The notes: generated by a model not told the origin, from the sequence alone. A stretch of DNA of 64,000 nucleotides from JBKBKC01 sp046294265 (GCA_046294265.1 JBKBKC010000010.1:102874-166873); one strand, 5' to 3'. Counted from the stretch's first letter, positions 8,182 to 17,532 are shown. A program made the numbers and translations.

Positions 8182-8205
8182 GCGGGGGGCGCGGACGCCC
8201 CCCGC
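8182..8205 (-). terminator. GC hairpin between flagellin and flaF
   Basis: A perfect 10-base-pair stem (GCGGGGGGCG with CGCCCCCCGC) around a 4-base loop sits between the flagellin stop and flaF. There is no long U tract, so it could be a partial terminator or an mRNA 3'-end stabiliser for the abundant flagellin transcript. Confidence 0.6.
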
Positions 8206-8214
8206 CTTGGCGCC

Positions 8215-9420
8215 TCAGCGGAACAGGGCCAGGATGTTCTGCGGCTGCTGGTTGGCGATCGACAGCGCCTGGATGCCCAACTGCTGCTGCACCTGCAGGG
8301 CCTGCAGGCGGGCCGAGGTGGCCTCCATGTCGGCATCGACCAGCGTACCGATCCCGGCTTTCAGCGCATCCGACAGTTTGCCGACAAAGTCGCGCTGGAT
8401 GTCGATACGCTTTTCCACCGAACCGAACTCGGCCGCGGCATTTATCGCGGTCTGCTGCAACGCCTCGATGTTGCCCAGCGCCGCGACCGCGCCCGCCTGA
8501 TCGCTCACGTCGATCGCCGAAAGCGCGGCAAGGCCACCCGAGCCGGCATTCTTGTATTGCACGCTGACGGCAAGGTCGTTGGTGCCGTCGTTGGTGAAGC
8601 TCAGCGTCTGCGCCGTGCTGCTGTCATAGTCCACCACGAGGTTTGCGAACCCCAGCGCCTCGATCTTCTGTTTCAGCGCCACCGCGACGATGTCACCGGG
8701 GCTGGTCGAGGCGACATCGGCATCCGACAGGGTATAGCTGACGGTCTTGCCGCCGATGGTGACGCCGATGCTGTCTCCGGCGGCAAAGTTCGCCCCGTCG
8801 AATTCCAGCGTGCCAGCGCCGCCACCCGAATCCAAGGCGAAACCGGCCGTGTCGCTGTTGGCGGATACGCCGGTCGTGGAGCCGCCCAGCACCGCGGCGG
8901 CGGTGTAGCCTCCCGCCGACAGGTCCTGCGCATCGACGCCGATGGACGATGTCGCGATGGAGCCGTCGATGGAGCGGTCCAGAGACGACAGCACGTTCAC
9001 GGTGCCCTGGCTGCCATTGACCAGGTTCAGGCCATTGAACTGCGCCGCGCCCACGACCGAGGCGATCTGGTCGCGCAACTTGCCCACATCGGCCTGGATC
9101 TTGGTCCGGTCAACGTTCTCTTCCTGCGCCGCGACGATCTTGCCCTTGATCTCGGTCAGGAGCTTGGTGACGGTTTCCGCAGCCTGCCGCGCCACCGAGA
9201 TGGTGGAGGACCCCAGCGCGAGGCCGTCGGAGATGCCCTTGAAGCCCTCCACATCCGATTCCATGACCTTGGAGATCGCCCAGACCGCCGAATTGTCCTT
9301 GGCCGTGGCCACCGACTTGCCGGTGGAAATTTCGGCCTGGGTCTTGTTCATGTTGGCGTTGATGCCCTTCATGGTCTGAAGGGCCACCATCGCACTTGTG
9401 TTCGTCAGGATCGAGGACAT
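8215..9420 (-). CDS. fliC: Flagellin (filament protein)
   Basis: A 401-residue flagellin. The N-terminal D0/D1 region (SSILTNTSAMVALQTMKGI, then NMNKTQAEISTGKSVATAKD) and the C-terminal D0 (LQALQVQQQLGIQALSIANQ...ILALFR) are both intact; the middle third is a Gly/Ser/Asp-rich variable domain. The start is placed at the ATG at 9420, three codons inside an in-frame GTG, because AGGTGA lies 5 bases upstream and the protein then begins like other alpha flagellins. It is a single copy in this window and heads the unit with flaF, flbT and the DUF1217 gene. Confidence 0.96.
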   Translation of the reverse strand: MSSILTNTSAMVALQTMKGINANMNKTQAEISTGKSVATAKDNSAVWAISKVMESDVEGFKGISDGLALGSSTISVARQAAETVTKLLTEIKGKIVAAQEENVDRTKIQADVGKLRDQIASVVGAAQFNGLNLVNGSQGTVNVLSSLDRSIDGSIATSSIGVDAQDLSAGGYTAAAVLGGSTTGVSANSDTAGFALDSGGGAGTLEFDGANFAAGDSIGVTIGGKTVSYTLSDADVASTSPGDIVAVALKQKIEALGFANLVVDYDSSTAQTLSFTNDGTNDLAVSVQYKNAGSGGLAALSAIDVSDQAGAVAALGNIEALQQTAINAAAEFGSVEKRIDIQRDFVGKLSDALKAGIGTLVDADMEATSARLQALQVQQQLGIQALSIANQQPQNILALFR

Positions 9421-9631
9421 GTCATTCACCTTTCAAAAGCCGGCATTCCGCCTGGCGTGATCGCGCCGCAGATGCGGCAGTTGGGGCGTTCTCGCCGTTG
9501 CGCCCGGGCCCATCGCCCTTTGCGCGCCACCTCGTGGAGTGCGAGGCCGATTGATGCGGGCGAACCTCTAACGCTTCGCTAAGCCCGGCCCGGCCGTTCC
9601 GGGCAAATCGTCGGGATTTGAGGCAACCTGT
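9421..9631 (-). promoter_or_regulatory. Flagellin promoter and mRNA leader region
   Basis: About 210 non-coding bases upstream of flagellin. They must contain its promoter and the leader on which FlbT would act. The ribosome-binding site is AGGTGA at 9426-9431 on the minus strand. I could not find a convincing sigma-54 (GG-N10-GC with TGGC/TGC) or sigma-28 promoter by eye. Confidence 0.45.
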
Positions 9632-9970
9632 TCAGAACCGGCGCGCCAGATCATGGGCAGCGCCCGTCAGCACGCGCCTTTGGCCCTGCCCGTCATAGGT
9701 CTGCAGCCCTATCGTCGCAGCGCGGATCTCGGCCAGCCGGCGCTGCGCGGCACGTAGGCCGCGCCCTGCGGCCTCAAGGCACAGTGCATTGCGCGCAGCC
9801 TTTGTGCGCAGCCGGTCAAGCTGCGCGGAAGGCGGGGCCCCGGCACTCTCCTGCATCCGCTCCTCCAGCATCTCAACCTGCGCGGGCAGCGCGGCCAGGT
9901 CGCCTGCCATGACGCTGGCATGGATGCGGTCCAGCGCAGTTTCTATCGCCTCTGCGGTGTCAGCGTCCAT
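9632..9970 (-). CDS. FlgN-like hook-filament chaperone candidate
   Basis: A 112-residue, almost wholly helical protein. The C-terminal part NALCLEAAGRGLRAAQRRL followed by GLQTYDGQGQRR resembles the end of FlgN proteins (an N..LL.aa..G..aA pattern, then TY-D-GQG). FlgN is the cytoplasmic chaperone of the hook-filament junction proteins FlgK and FlgL. The ATG at 9970 overlaps the end of the FlgJ-like gene by 11 bases. Assignment is by weak motif plus position. Confidence 0.6.
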   Translation of the reverse strand: MDADTAEAIETALDRIHASVMAGDLAALPAQVEMLEERMQESAGAPPSAQLDRLRTKAARNALCLEAAGRGLRAAQRRLAEIRAATIGLQTYDGQGQRRVLTGAAHDLARRF

Positions 9971-10262
9971 CTTGTGCCACCAGCACAAGGAAGATCGATT
10001 CGGCAAGCCCGATGCCGCCCGCCCGGACCATCGCCCCCGCCTGCTCCTGGCGCAGGAACGAGGCGAACTGCTCCTCGCCGATCCCGCCGCCAAAGCCGTC
10101 GGGCAGGCCGCCAAGGCCCGCATGGCCCAGCATTTCGGCAAGAAAGGCGGTTTCAAGCTCTGCCGCGCGGCTGCGCAGGACCTGCTCACGCGCGAGGTCC
10201 GGCATCGGTGACGGCACCTTGAATGCCGGGATCGGCACTCCGGGCATGGTGGGGGGGGTCAT
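9960..10262 (-). CDS. FlgJ-like rod-binding protein (no muramidase domain)
   Basis: A 100-residue protein whose residues 30-95 (ELETAFLAEMLGHAGLG..., EEQFASFLRQEQAGAMVRAGGIGLAESIF) match the rod-binding domain of FlgJ. The peptidoglycan-hydrolase half present in enterobacterial FlgJ is absent, as is normal in alphaproteobacteria. It would cap or scaffold rod assembly in the periplasm. It is divergent from fliK, with a 128-base gap likely to carry both promoters. Confidence 0.8.
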   Translation of the reverse strand: MTPPTMPGVPIPAFKVPSPMPDLAREQVLRSRAAELETAFLAEMLGHAGLGGLPDGFGGGIGEEQFASFLRQEQAGAMVRAGGIGLAESIFLVLVAQDGR

Positions 10263-10390
10263 CGTTCAAGCCTCCTGTAACGGACATCTGCTTCGATGAG
10301 CATCCGCGACGGCGGTAAACACCCGGTAACCTGTTGCGGGCATCCTTGCCCCGGCGCGGCAGAAGGCGCGGTTGCGGCGGAGTGCGGAGA

Positions 10391-12544
10391 ATGACCCTGA
10401 CGATGCTCGGCGCAGGACAGGCAATGCCTGCGGTTATCGCCGCCTTGCACGCCGCCGGTCCGTCTGTCGCGACCGACGGCCATGATGCCAGCGCAGACTT
10501 TGCCGCGGTGCTGGGCGATGCGGCGGCTCACCCTGGTCCAGCGACGGAACGGCCGGAGGCGGAGGTGTCGGCAGGCCCGCCCCCCTTTCCCCTTCCGTCT
10601 CCCGAAATGCGCGGACGTATCCGAGACGGCGATCAGGCGCCCCCAATGCCTGCAGCACCCGAGGACCAGACCGGCTGGCCCCCCCCCGCCGGAACTCAGC
10701 CAACAGCCAATATTGATCCGCCTGGCGTCCCGCCACCCGCGTCATTGCCCGCGCATCCAGCGGGGCCGGAACTCCGCGCAGCGGGTCGGGACCCCGATGC
10801 GCCCCACGCGGTCGATGGGCCGCTCCGTGCTGCTCTGCCGCACCCCACGCAGACGGGGACCGCAGGCCAGGGGGGCACCACCGCCCCTGCCCCACGCCAG
10901 ACCGATCCGATTCAACTGCCCGACTATCTTGTCACAAGTCCCGCCCCCGGCCCGTCCACCCCCCGACGGCAGCCGGCAGGGGAAGGAATCGACGCGATCA
11001 TCCCGCCCGCGCAGGCGGCGGCGGGCAAAACGCCCGACCCGCTGCCACGTCCTGCGGCACATGAGCCGGTCAGCCGGCGACAGGTTCAGGTCGGGGTCGT
11101 CCTGACGACGAACCCGACCTTCATTCCGGATGTCGTGCAAGCCCCGGTCTCGGCGATCGACATAGGCACCGCCGAGGATCTGCCCGGGGCAGAGGGTCGA
11201 ATGGAGATCGACGTCACAGCTGCGCGCGACGGTCGTCCGCCAGGGGTGAAGGATGTGGAACCGCTTGCCACCCCACTGTCGGCCCGGCCCGACCAGTTCC
11301 ACCGATCCCCGAATGGGGAAGCCGCGACGCCCGCTCCCGTTCGGCAACGCATCGGCAGCATGGCTGAAACCACCTTTGCCCTTCAACTTGGCACCGATGC
11401 CGACACGGGCGGCAAGGCCGGAGCGCAGGTAAGCGCAAGCGTCCCGCCTGCCGCCTCACAGCCTGCGCTCACCCCGTCCATCCACGTCGCCAAGCCTGCG
11501 GCTGGTGCCGTGCAGGTTCCCCTGTGGTCCGATCCGCGACTGGACGGGGCGCAGCCGCCACCCACCGCCATCTTGCCCCAACCGGGTGCCGGATCGCCGC
11601 TCGCCCGGACCGACACGCCTGTGACTGAGCAGCAGGCGGCAATTGGCCAAGCCGCGCCACCCACATTTGGAACGGCACTTCCAGCACCATCCCTCCGGCT
11701 CCCCGCGCAGTCACCGATCACCACCGCGACCAGCTGGACTGCGCCTACCGCCCCTGGGTCCGGGTCCGGGTCCGGGTCCGTGCCGGATGCGCCCCTGCGC
11801 ATCGCCGCACAACCTGCCCCCGCCATGACGCCGACCAATCCCGAAGCCGGTGACGCGGCACACGTTCACACAGGCCCGTTTTCCGCCCTTGGCATGACAG
11901 GCCACGCCCGCGCACCTTACCAGGTCGCCCCGACTGCGGCCGACGCCGGCCCCGCGTCCCCGGCCGCCACACATCCCCCCGCGCAGTTGCATGCAGGGAA
12001 TGGGGCGGGTCCCGCTCCCCTGCCCATGGCCGCGCAACAGACCTCCGCCAGCCCCGCCCCGGAACAGGCAGCGACCGATCCCGCGGTTCCGCATCCGACC
12101 CCGGGCCCTTCCCAGGTCGCGGCACACCCCCCCCTGGCTGTGCCGACACCTGTTCCGGTACCCTTGTCCGCACTGCCCGCGACCCTGATTACAGCCTGGC
12201 AGGATGCCGGACCGGGGCGGATCGAAATCGCGCTCGCACCGGAGGAGCTTGGCCGCATGACCATTGCGGTGACCGGAGAGGGCGACGGCTTGCGCATCGC
12301 CATCACTGCCGACCGGCCCGAGACGCTCGACCTGCTGCGCCGCCATGCAGACCAGTTGCTTGCCGACCTGCGGCAAGGAGGGATGGGCGGCGCCCTGCTG
12401 AGCTTCGGCGGCGGGGGGCAGGGCCGGTCCCGCGAGGGGCAAGGCGCGGAAAGCCCGACAGCCCCGGCACAGCCCGCCCCGATCCGCCTTGTCGCCCATC
12501 CGCCCCCACCGCACGGCCACGCCGCGCTCAACCTCCGACTCTGA
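10391..12544 (+). CDS. fliK: FliK, hook-length control protein
   Basis: A 717-residue protein, extremely rich in Pro and Ala through residues 1-590, ending in a compact conserved domain of about 90 residues: GRIEIALAPEELGRMTIAVTGEGDGLRIAITADRPETLDLLRRHADQL. That is the C-terminal Flg_hook domain that contacts FlhB; the long disordered N-terminal part serves as the molecular ruler. A short stretch of four GGGTCC repeats (about 11756-11780) encodes a Gly-Ser run. The ATG at 10391 is chosen; ATG at 10403 is possible. It is followed 12 bases later by flgD. Confidence 0.88.
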   Translation: MTLTMLGAGQAMPAVIAALHAAGPSVATDGHDASADFAAVLGDAAAHPGPATERPEAEVSAGPPPFPLPSPEMRGRIRDGDQAPPMPAAPEDQTGWPPPAGTQPTANIDPPGVPPPASLPAHPAGPELRAAGRDPDAPHAVDGPLRAALPHPTQTGTAGQGGTTAPAPRQTDPIQLPDYLVTSPAPGPSTPRRQPAGEGIDAIIPPAQAAAGKTPDPLPRPAAHEPVSRRQVQVGVVLTTNPTFIPDVVQAPVSAIDIGTAEDLPGAEGRMEIDVTAARDGRPPGVKDVEPLATPLSARPDQFHRSPNGEAATPAPVRQRIGSMAETTFALQLGTDADTGGKAGAQVSASVPPAASQPALTPSIHVAKPAAGAVQVPLWSDPRLDGAQPPPTAILPQPGAGSPLARTDTPVTEQQAAIGQAAPPTFGTALPAPSLRLPAQSPITTATSWTAPTAPGSGSGSGSVPDAPLRIAAQPAPAMTPTNPEAGDAAHVHTGPFSALGMTGHARAPYQVAPTAADAGPASPAATHPPAQLHAGNGAGPAPLPMAAQQTSASPAPEQAATDPAVPHPTPGPSQVAAHPPLAVPTPVPVPLSALPATLITAWQDAGPGRIEIALAPEELGRMTIAVTGEGDGLRIAITADRPETLDLLRRHADQLLADLRQGGMGGALLSFGGGGQGRSREGQGAESPTAPAQPAPIRLVAHPPPPHGHAALNLRL

Positions 12545-12556
12545 CCGGGAACACGC

Positions 12557-13213
12557 ATGGACATCGCCACAGCAGCCACCGCAACCACAACCCGAGGCAC
12601 TGCCGCACCGCAGGCCAATGGCCGCCTCACCTCGGATTTCGATACGTTCCTTAAGATGCTGACCACCCAGATGCAGAACCAGGACCCGCTCAACCCCCTC
12701 GACTCGGCGGATTTCGCGGTGCAACTGGCCACGTTCTCAGGAGTGGAGCAGCAGATGCGCACAAACCAGACGCTGGAGGCGGTGCTGGCGAGGCTGGACA
12801 TGCAGGGGATGGCACAGATGGCGGGCTGGGTGGGCAATGAGGCGCGCAGCGCGGCACCCGTGGCCTTTGACGGGGCGCCCGTCACGATCTACCCGGGCGA
12901 GGCAGGCCCTTCGGTCGATCGCCGCGTGCTGTCGGTGCGCGATGCGCAGGGCAATCTGGTCGCGCGCGAGGATGTGCCCGCCCGCGCCGCCACTCATCGC
13001 TGGCAGGGCCAGGCGATCACCGGCGGGCCGCTGCCGCCTGGCCGCTACAGCCTGACAGTTGAAAGCTATTCGGGCGAGGGTCTGGTGTCCTCCGCGAGCC
13101 CCGAAACCTATGCGGTCATCGAAGAGGTGCGCAGCACGGCGCAGGGCACGCGCCTTGTGCTGGCGGGCGGGGCCGAGATCGCGACTGACGCGGTGACCGC
13201 GCTGCGCCGATAG
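12557..13213 (+). CDS. flgD: FlgD, hook-capping scaffold protein
   Basis: A 218-residue protein. The N-terminal LKMLTTQMQNQDPLNPLDSADFAVQLATFSGVEQQ is the unmistakable FlgD signature that guides hook assembly; the rest contains the FlgD Tudor/Ig-like domain (RVLSVRDAQGNLV..., PPGRYSLTVESYSGEG). It is exported by the flagellar apparatus and lost when the hook is complete. It follows fliK and ends 4 bases before the convergent ubiB stop, marking the right end of the flagellar cluster. Confidence 0.95.
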   Translation: MDIATAATATTTRGTAAPQANGRLTSDFDTFLKMLTTQMQNQDPLNPLDSADFAVQLATFSGVEQQMRTNQTLEAVLARLDMQGMAQMAGWVGNEARSAAPVAFDGAPVTIYPGEAGPSVDRRVLSVRDAQGNLVAREDVPARAATHRWQGQAITGGPLPPGRYSLTVESYSGEGLVSSASPETYAVIEEVRSTAQGTRLVLAGGAEIATDAVTALRR

Positions 13214-13217
13214 ACGG

Positions 13218-14750
13218 TCAGAGCAACCGCCCGAGCACCGCCCCGGCCAAGGCCAGCCCAGCCCCAAGGAGGAGCCAGACCCATGGCGGCAACGCGCTGC
13301 GAGGAGGTGGGGTGGGGTGCGCTACCTCGGCCTGCCGCATGAGCATCCCCTCGACCATTCGCGGCAGCTTTGGCCCGAAGCGGGCCAGCACTTGCAGCGT
13401 CTGGCCCAGATCGCGCAGCAGGGCACGCGGCCCCACGTTCTTGGAGATGTAGTCCTGGACCACCGGGCCTGCGACCTGCCAGATGTTGATATGCGGATCG
13501 AGGCCGCGCGCCACGCCCTCGACCACCACCATGGTCCGCTGCAACAGGATCAGTTCGGTCCGCGTCTGCATGCCGAAGCGTTCGGTCACCTCGAACAGAT
13601 AGGCCAAGAGGCGGGCCATCGAGATGCGGCTGGCGTCCATGCCGAAGATCGGCTCGCCCACCACCCGCAGGGCGCGGGCGAATTCGTCGATGTCGCGGTC
13701 GGCGGGAACATAGCCGGCCTCAAAATGCACCTCGGCCACGCGGCGATAGTCGCGGCGGATGAAGCCGAACAGGATCTCGGCATAGACGCGGCGGGTATAA
13801 TCGTCCATCCGCCCCATGATGCCGAAATCGAAGGCGATGATCGCGCCGTCGGCGGCGACCTTGAGATTGCCCTGATGCATGTCGGCGTGGAAATAGCCGT
13901 CGCGCAGGGCATGTTGCAGGAACAGCGACAGCACGCGGGCCGCCAGCACCTTGCGGTCATGCCCGGCTGCGTCGATGGCCGCGTTGTCGGCCATGTTCGC
14001 CCCTTCGGCCCAGTCCAGCGTCATCACCTGCCGCCCCGACAGGAACCACACGGGGCGCGGCACGCGGAACCCTTCGTCCTTTTCGGTATTGGCCGCGAAT
14101 TCCGCGCAGGCCGCACTTTCGAGCCGCAGGTCCAGCTCTCCCAGCACCACGCCCTCGAAATGCGTGATGACCTCGATAGGGCGCAAGCGGCGCGAGAAGG
14201 GTGCCAGTTTCTCGATGATCCATGCCGCCAGATAGAAGGCGTCGATGTCACGGCGAAAGGCGCGCTCGATACCGGGGCGCAGCACCTTGACCGCCACGTC
14301 GCGCCCGCCGTCGACCAGCGTCGCGCGGTGGACCTGCGCAATGGAGGCGGCGGCCACGGGTTCGGAAAAGGCCGAGAACACCTGATCGACCGGCAGGTTC
14401 ATCTCGGCCTCGATCATCGCCTTGGCGGTGGCGGTGGGAAATGGCGGCAACTTGTCCTGCAGGTATTTCAGCTGCAGAGCCAGCTCGTCGCCCACGATGT
14501 CGGGGCGGGTCGAGAGGATCTGGCCAAACTTGATATAGGCGGGGCCGAGGGCGGTCAGCGCGCGGGTGGCCGGCGGCAGGGCGGGATCTCCCTTGAGCCC
14601 CAGCCATTTGAAGGGCCAGCCCAGCACGCGGGCGAGGATGCGCAGGTTGGGGGGGGCATGGAACGCCTCGAGCACCACGCCGATGGCGCCGGTGCGTTCC
14701 AGCGTGGCCAGCGTGCGGACAATGCGGACGATGTTGTGCGGGCCGCGCAT
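13218..14750 (-). CDS. ubiB: UbiB, ubiquinone biosynthesis ABC1/ADCK-family protein
   Basis: A 510-residue atypical kinase-like ATPase needed for ubiquinone production. The family KxGQ motif is present (AYIKFGQILSTRPD), followed by the Ala-rich nucleotide loop AAASIAQVHRA, the HADMHQGNL catalytic loop and FDFGIMGRM. Two C-terminal hydrophobic segments (about 480-508) anchor it to the inner membrane. It is downstream of ubiE on the same strand, 90 bases away, the usual alphaproteobacterial pair. Confidence 0.95.
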   Translation of the reverse strand: MRGPHNIVRIVRTLATLERTGAIGVVLEAFHAPPNLRILARVLGWPFKWLGLKGDPALPPATRALTALGPAYIKFGQILSTRPDIVGDELALQLKYLQDKLPPFPTATAKAMIEAEMNLPVDQVFSAFSEPVAAASIAQVHRATLVDGGRDVAVKVLRPGIERAFRRDIDAFYLAAWIIEKLAPFSRRLRPIEVITHFEGVVLGELDLRLESAACAEFAANTEKDEGFRVPRPVWFLSGRQVMTLDWAEGANMADNAAIDAAGHDRKVLAARVLSLFLQHALRDGYFHADMHQGNLKVAADGAIIAFDFGIMGRMDDYTRRVYAEILFGFIRRDYRRVAEVHFEAGYVPADRDIDEFARALRVVGEPIFGMDASRISMARLLAYLFEVTERFGMQTRTELILLQRTMVVVEGVARGLDPHINIWQVAGPVVQDYISKNVGPRALLRDLGQTLQVLARFGPKLPRMVEGMLMRQAEVAHPTPPPRSALPPWVWLLLGAGLALAGAVLGRLL

Positions 14751-14775
14751 GTCAGGCCGTTACCCCGGACGTCGC

Positions 14776-14834
14776 GGGGGGGCGCTGCCCCCCGGCCTGC
14801 GGCCTCCCCCCGGGATATTTGGGGACGAAAGAAG
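14776..14834. repeat. GC-hairpin/GGATATTT intergenic element, copy 1
   Basis: Between ubiE and ubiB. A G7/C6 hairpin (14776-14793), a second GGCC-TGC-GGCC hairpin, then CCCGGGATATTTGGGGACGA and a purine-rich GAAAGAAG end. The same layout recurs at 20949-20999 and 41809-41877, and a doubled inverted form at 25289-25348. Confidence 0.75.
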
Positions 14835-14840
14835 CGGCGG

Positions 14841-15590
14841 TCACAGTTTCCATCCCGAATGCAGGCAGGCGACGCCCATCGTGAGGTTGCGGTATTTCAC
14901 CTGCTCGAAGCCCGCGGCGCGGATCATCGCGGCAAAGCTGTCCTGGTCGGGGAACTTGCGGATGGATTCGACGAGGTATTGATAGCTGTCGCGGTCGCCC
15001 GCCACGACCTGGCCCAGAACCGGGATCACGTTGAAAGAATAGCGATCATAGGCCCATTGCATCAGGTCATTGGGGATGCGGCTGAATTCCAGCACCATAA
15101 GGCGACCGCCGGTTTTCAGGACGCGATGCGCCTCGGCCAGGGCCGCGTCGATGCGGGTGACGTTCCGGATGCCGAAGCTGATGGTGTAGGTGTCAAAGCT
15201 CGCGTCCGGGAAGGGCAGCGCCATCGCGTCGCCCGCCACCCAGTCGAGGCGGTCGCCCAGCGCCTCGGCCTCGGCGCGCAGGCGGCCTTCCGCCAGCATC
15301 CCTTCGGTCATGTCGCAGACGACGGCCGTGGAGCCGGGCGCGCGGCGCAGGAAGCGGAACGCGATGTCGCCGGTGCCGCCCGCAACGTCCAGCAGGCGCT
15401 GGCCCGGGCGGGGCGCCAACCAATCCATCATCGCGTCCTTCCAGAGCCTGTGGACGCCGCCCGACATCAGGTCGTTCATCAGGTCGTAGCGTGAGGCAAC
15501 GCGGGTGAATACACCATGCACCATCCCGGCCTTGTCGCCCTCGGGCACCTCGCGGAAGCCGAAATGCGTGGTGCTGTCGTCGTCGGTCAT
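14841..15590 (-). CDS. ubiE: UbiE, demethylmenaquinone/2-methoxy-benzoquinol C-methyltransferase
   Basis: A 249-residue SAM-dependent methyltransferase of ubiquinone synthesis. HFGFREVPEGDKAGMVHGVFTRVASRYDLMNDLMSGG is the standard UbiE opening; LLDVAGGTGDIAFRFL is SAM motif I and ISFGIRNVTRIDAALAEAHRVLKTGGRLMVLEFS includes motifs II and III. The ATG at 15590 gives the family-typical N-terminus. It is divergent from mutM and upstream of ubiB. Confidence 0.96.
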   Translation of the reverse strand: MTDDDSTTHFGFREVPEGDKAGMVHGVFTRVASRYDLMNDLMSGGVHRLWKDAMMDWLAPRPGQRLLDVAGGTGDIAFRFLRRAPGSTAVVCDMTEGMLAEGRLRAEAEALGDRLDWVAGDAMALPFPDASFDTYTISFGIRNVTRIDAALAEAHRVLKTGGRLMVLEFSRIPNDLMQWAYDRYSFNVIPVLGQVVAGDRDSYQYLVESIRKFPDQDSFAAMIRAAGFEQVKYRNLTMGVACLHSGWKL

Positions 15591-15678
15591 GGTCAGGGCC
15601 TTTCGTGCGCACCTGCATGTCCTTATAGGGCGCTGACAGGCCGCCGCAATGCGCGGCGGGCAAGGCGAGGTGCGGCAA

Positions 15679-16530
15679 ATGCCCGAACTGCCGGAGGTGG
15701 AGACGGTGCGCCGCGGTCTGGTCCCGGTGATGGAGGGGCGGCACATCACGGCGGTCGCCGTGAACCGGCCCGACCTGCGGTGGCCATTGCCCGAGGGCAT
15801 GGGCGCGCGGCTGACCGGCGCGCGGGTTCTCGCGTTGCGGCGGCGGTCGAAATACATCCTGGCCGACCTGTCCAGCGGCGAGACGCTGTTGATCCATCTG
15901 GGGATGTCGGGGCGGATGCTGGTGTCGGGCGCGGTGCTTGGGCAGTTCCACCATCCCCATCCTGCGCCCGGCAAGCATGACCATGTGGTGCTGGAAATGG
16001 AGGGCGGCGCGCGTGTCACCTTCAACGACGCGCGGCGGTTCGGGATGATGGACCTGATGGCGACCGACGCGCAGGAGGCGCATCCGCTGCTGGCGGCGCT
16101 GGGGCCCGAGCCCATGGGCAACGGGTTTTCCGAGACCTATCTGGCAGAGCGGCTGCGCGGGCGCCAGACGCCGGTCAAGGCGGCGCTGCTGGACCAGCAT
16201 CTGGTGGCGGGTCTGGGCAATATCTATGTCTGCGAGGTCTTGTTCCGAGCGGGCATCTCGCCGCGCAGGCTGGCGGGCAACATCGGGGCGGCACGGGCCG
16301 CCCGGCTGGTGCCGGTGATCCGCGAGGTGCTGGCCGAGGCGATCGCGGCGGGGGGGTCATCCTTGCGCGACTATCGGCAGGCGGATGGCGAACTGGGCTA
16401 TTTCCAGCATGCTTTCCGCGTCTATGGGCGCGAGGGGCAGCCCTGCCTTTCCCCCGGCTGTGGCGGCACCATCGCGCGGATCGTGCAGGCCGGGCGGTCT
16501 TCGTTCTATTGCCCCCGATGCCAGAGGTGA
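15679..16530 (+). CDS. mutM: MutM (Fpg), formamidopyrimidine-DNA glycosylase
   Basis: A 283-residue base-excision repair enzyme that removes 8-oxoguanine. The N-terminal PELPEVE supplies the catalytic proline and glutamate once Met is removed, which fixes the start at 15679. DQHLVAGLGNIYVCEVLFRAG is the helix-two-turn-helix, and the C-terminus is a zinc finger (CLSPGCGGTI...FYCPRCQR). Divergent from ubiE; 61 bases upstream of the enoyl-CoA hydratase. With mutY at 31982 the window encodes both arms of the GO repair system. Confidence 0.97.
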   Translation: MPELPEVETVRRGLVPVMEGRHITAVAVNRPDLRWPLPEGMGARLTGARVLALRRRSKYILADLSSGETLLIHLGMSGRMLVSGAVLGQFHHPHPAPGKHDHVVLEMEGGARVTFNDARRFGMMDLMATDAQEAHPLLAALGPEPMGNGFSETYLAERLRGRQTPVKAALLDQHLVAGLGNIYVCEVLFRAGISPRRLAGNIGAARAARLVPVIREVLAEAIAAGGSSLRDYRQADGELGYFQHAFRVYGREGQPCLSPGCGGTIARIVQAGRSSFYCPRCQR

Positions 16531-16591
16531 CTTGATCCTGCGGGCGCAGGTGCTAGGAGTCCGGCTTGGCGCAGCCACCGGGGAACATGCC

Positions 16592-17368
16592 ATGGCCTAT
16601 GAGACGATCATCGTCGATATCGAGGATTACGTGGCGCTGGTGCGGCTGAACCGGCCGGAGGCGATGAACGCGCTGAACGCCAAGCTGATGTCGGAGCTTG
16701 CCGGCGCGCTGACGGCGGCCGATGTGAATGAGCGGGTGCGCTGCATCGTGATCACCGGGTCTGAAAAGGCCTTTGCCGCCGGGGCAGACATCAAGGAGAT
16801 GGCGGAGAAATCCTTTGTGGATGTGTTCGGGGCCGATCTGTTCGGAGTGGACGCAGAGGCCATCCAGCGCGTGCGCAAGCCGATGATCGCGGCTGTTTCG
16901 GGCTATGCCCTTGGCGGAGGGTGCGAGCTTGCCATGCTGTGCGATTTCATTATCGCGTCCGATACAGCGAAATTCGGCCAGCCCGAGATCAACCTGGGTG
17001 TCGTGGCGGGCATGGGGGGCACGCAGAGGCTGACCCGCTTCGTGGGCAAGGCAAAGTCGATGGACATGCACCTGACGGGGCGGAACATGGACGCCGCCGA
17101 GGCGGAGCGCTGCGGCCTTGTAAGCCGCGTGGTGCCCGTAAAAAGCCTGCTGGAAGAGGCGATGAAGGCCGCGCAGAAGATCGCCGAGAAATCCGCGCTG
17201 ACCGTGATGGCGGTCAAGGAGGCGGTGAACCGCGCGCAGGAGACCAGCCTGCGCGAGGGCCTGTTGTTTGAGCGGCGGCTGTTTCACGCCCTCTTTGCCA
17301 CCGAGGACCAGAAAGAGGGCATGGCCGCCTTTCTGGAAAAGCGCCAGCCGCAGTTCCGCGACCGATAG
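16592..17368 (+). CDS. Enoyl-CoA hydratase (crotonase family)
   Basis: A 258-residue crotonase-fold enzyme hydrating 2-enoyl-CoA in fatty acid or amino acid breakdown. Oxyanion-hole segment KAFAAGADIKEM and both catalytic glutamates are visible: GGGCELAMLCDF and FGQPEINLGVVAGMGGTQRL. Length and sequence match short-chain FadB1x/PaaF-type hydratases. The ATG at 16592 with GGGGAAC upstream is used. The closest specific substrate cannot be told. Confidence 0.93.
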   Translation: MAYETIIVDIEDYVALVRLNRPEAMNALNAKLMSELAGALTAADVNERVRCIVITGSEKAFAAGADIKEMAEKSFVDVFGADLFGVDAEAIQRVRKPMIAAVSGYALGGGCELAMLCDFIIASDTAKFGQPEINLGVVAGMGGTQRLTRFVGKAKSMDMHLTGRNMDAAEAERCGLVSRVVPVKSLLEEAMKAAQKIAEKSALTVMAVKEAVNRAQETSLREGLLFERRLFHALFATEDQKEGMAAFLEKRQPQFRDR

Positions 17369-17532
17369 GGCGGGCATTTTCCCTGTTTCCTTTTGGATGC
17401 GCCTCGCGTATAGCCCGCCGTCACATGCGCGTGGGCCCGCACTAAGGCATATTCCGAACCCGTCATCATTGGCGGGGCCTTGGGTCGTAATGCGCCGCAA
17501 CCGCACACCAGACCCGAGGACGATCCCTACAC

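Noticed and set aside
9421..9631. Sigma-54 or sigma-28 flagellin promoter
   Set aside because: No -24/-12 or -35/-10 pair with correct spacing was convincing.
13317..15494. Long plus-strand open frame opposite ubiB and ubiE
   Set aside because: It crosses two well-supported genes and the intergenic element; composition is that of a shadow frame.
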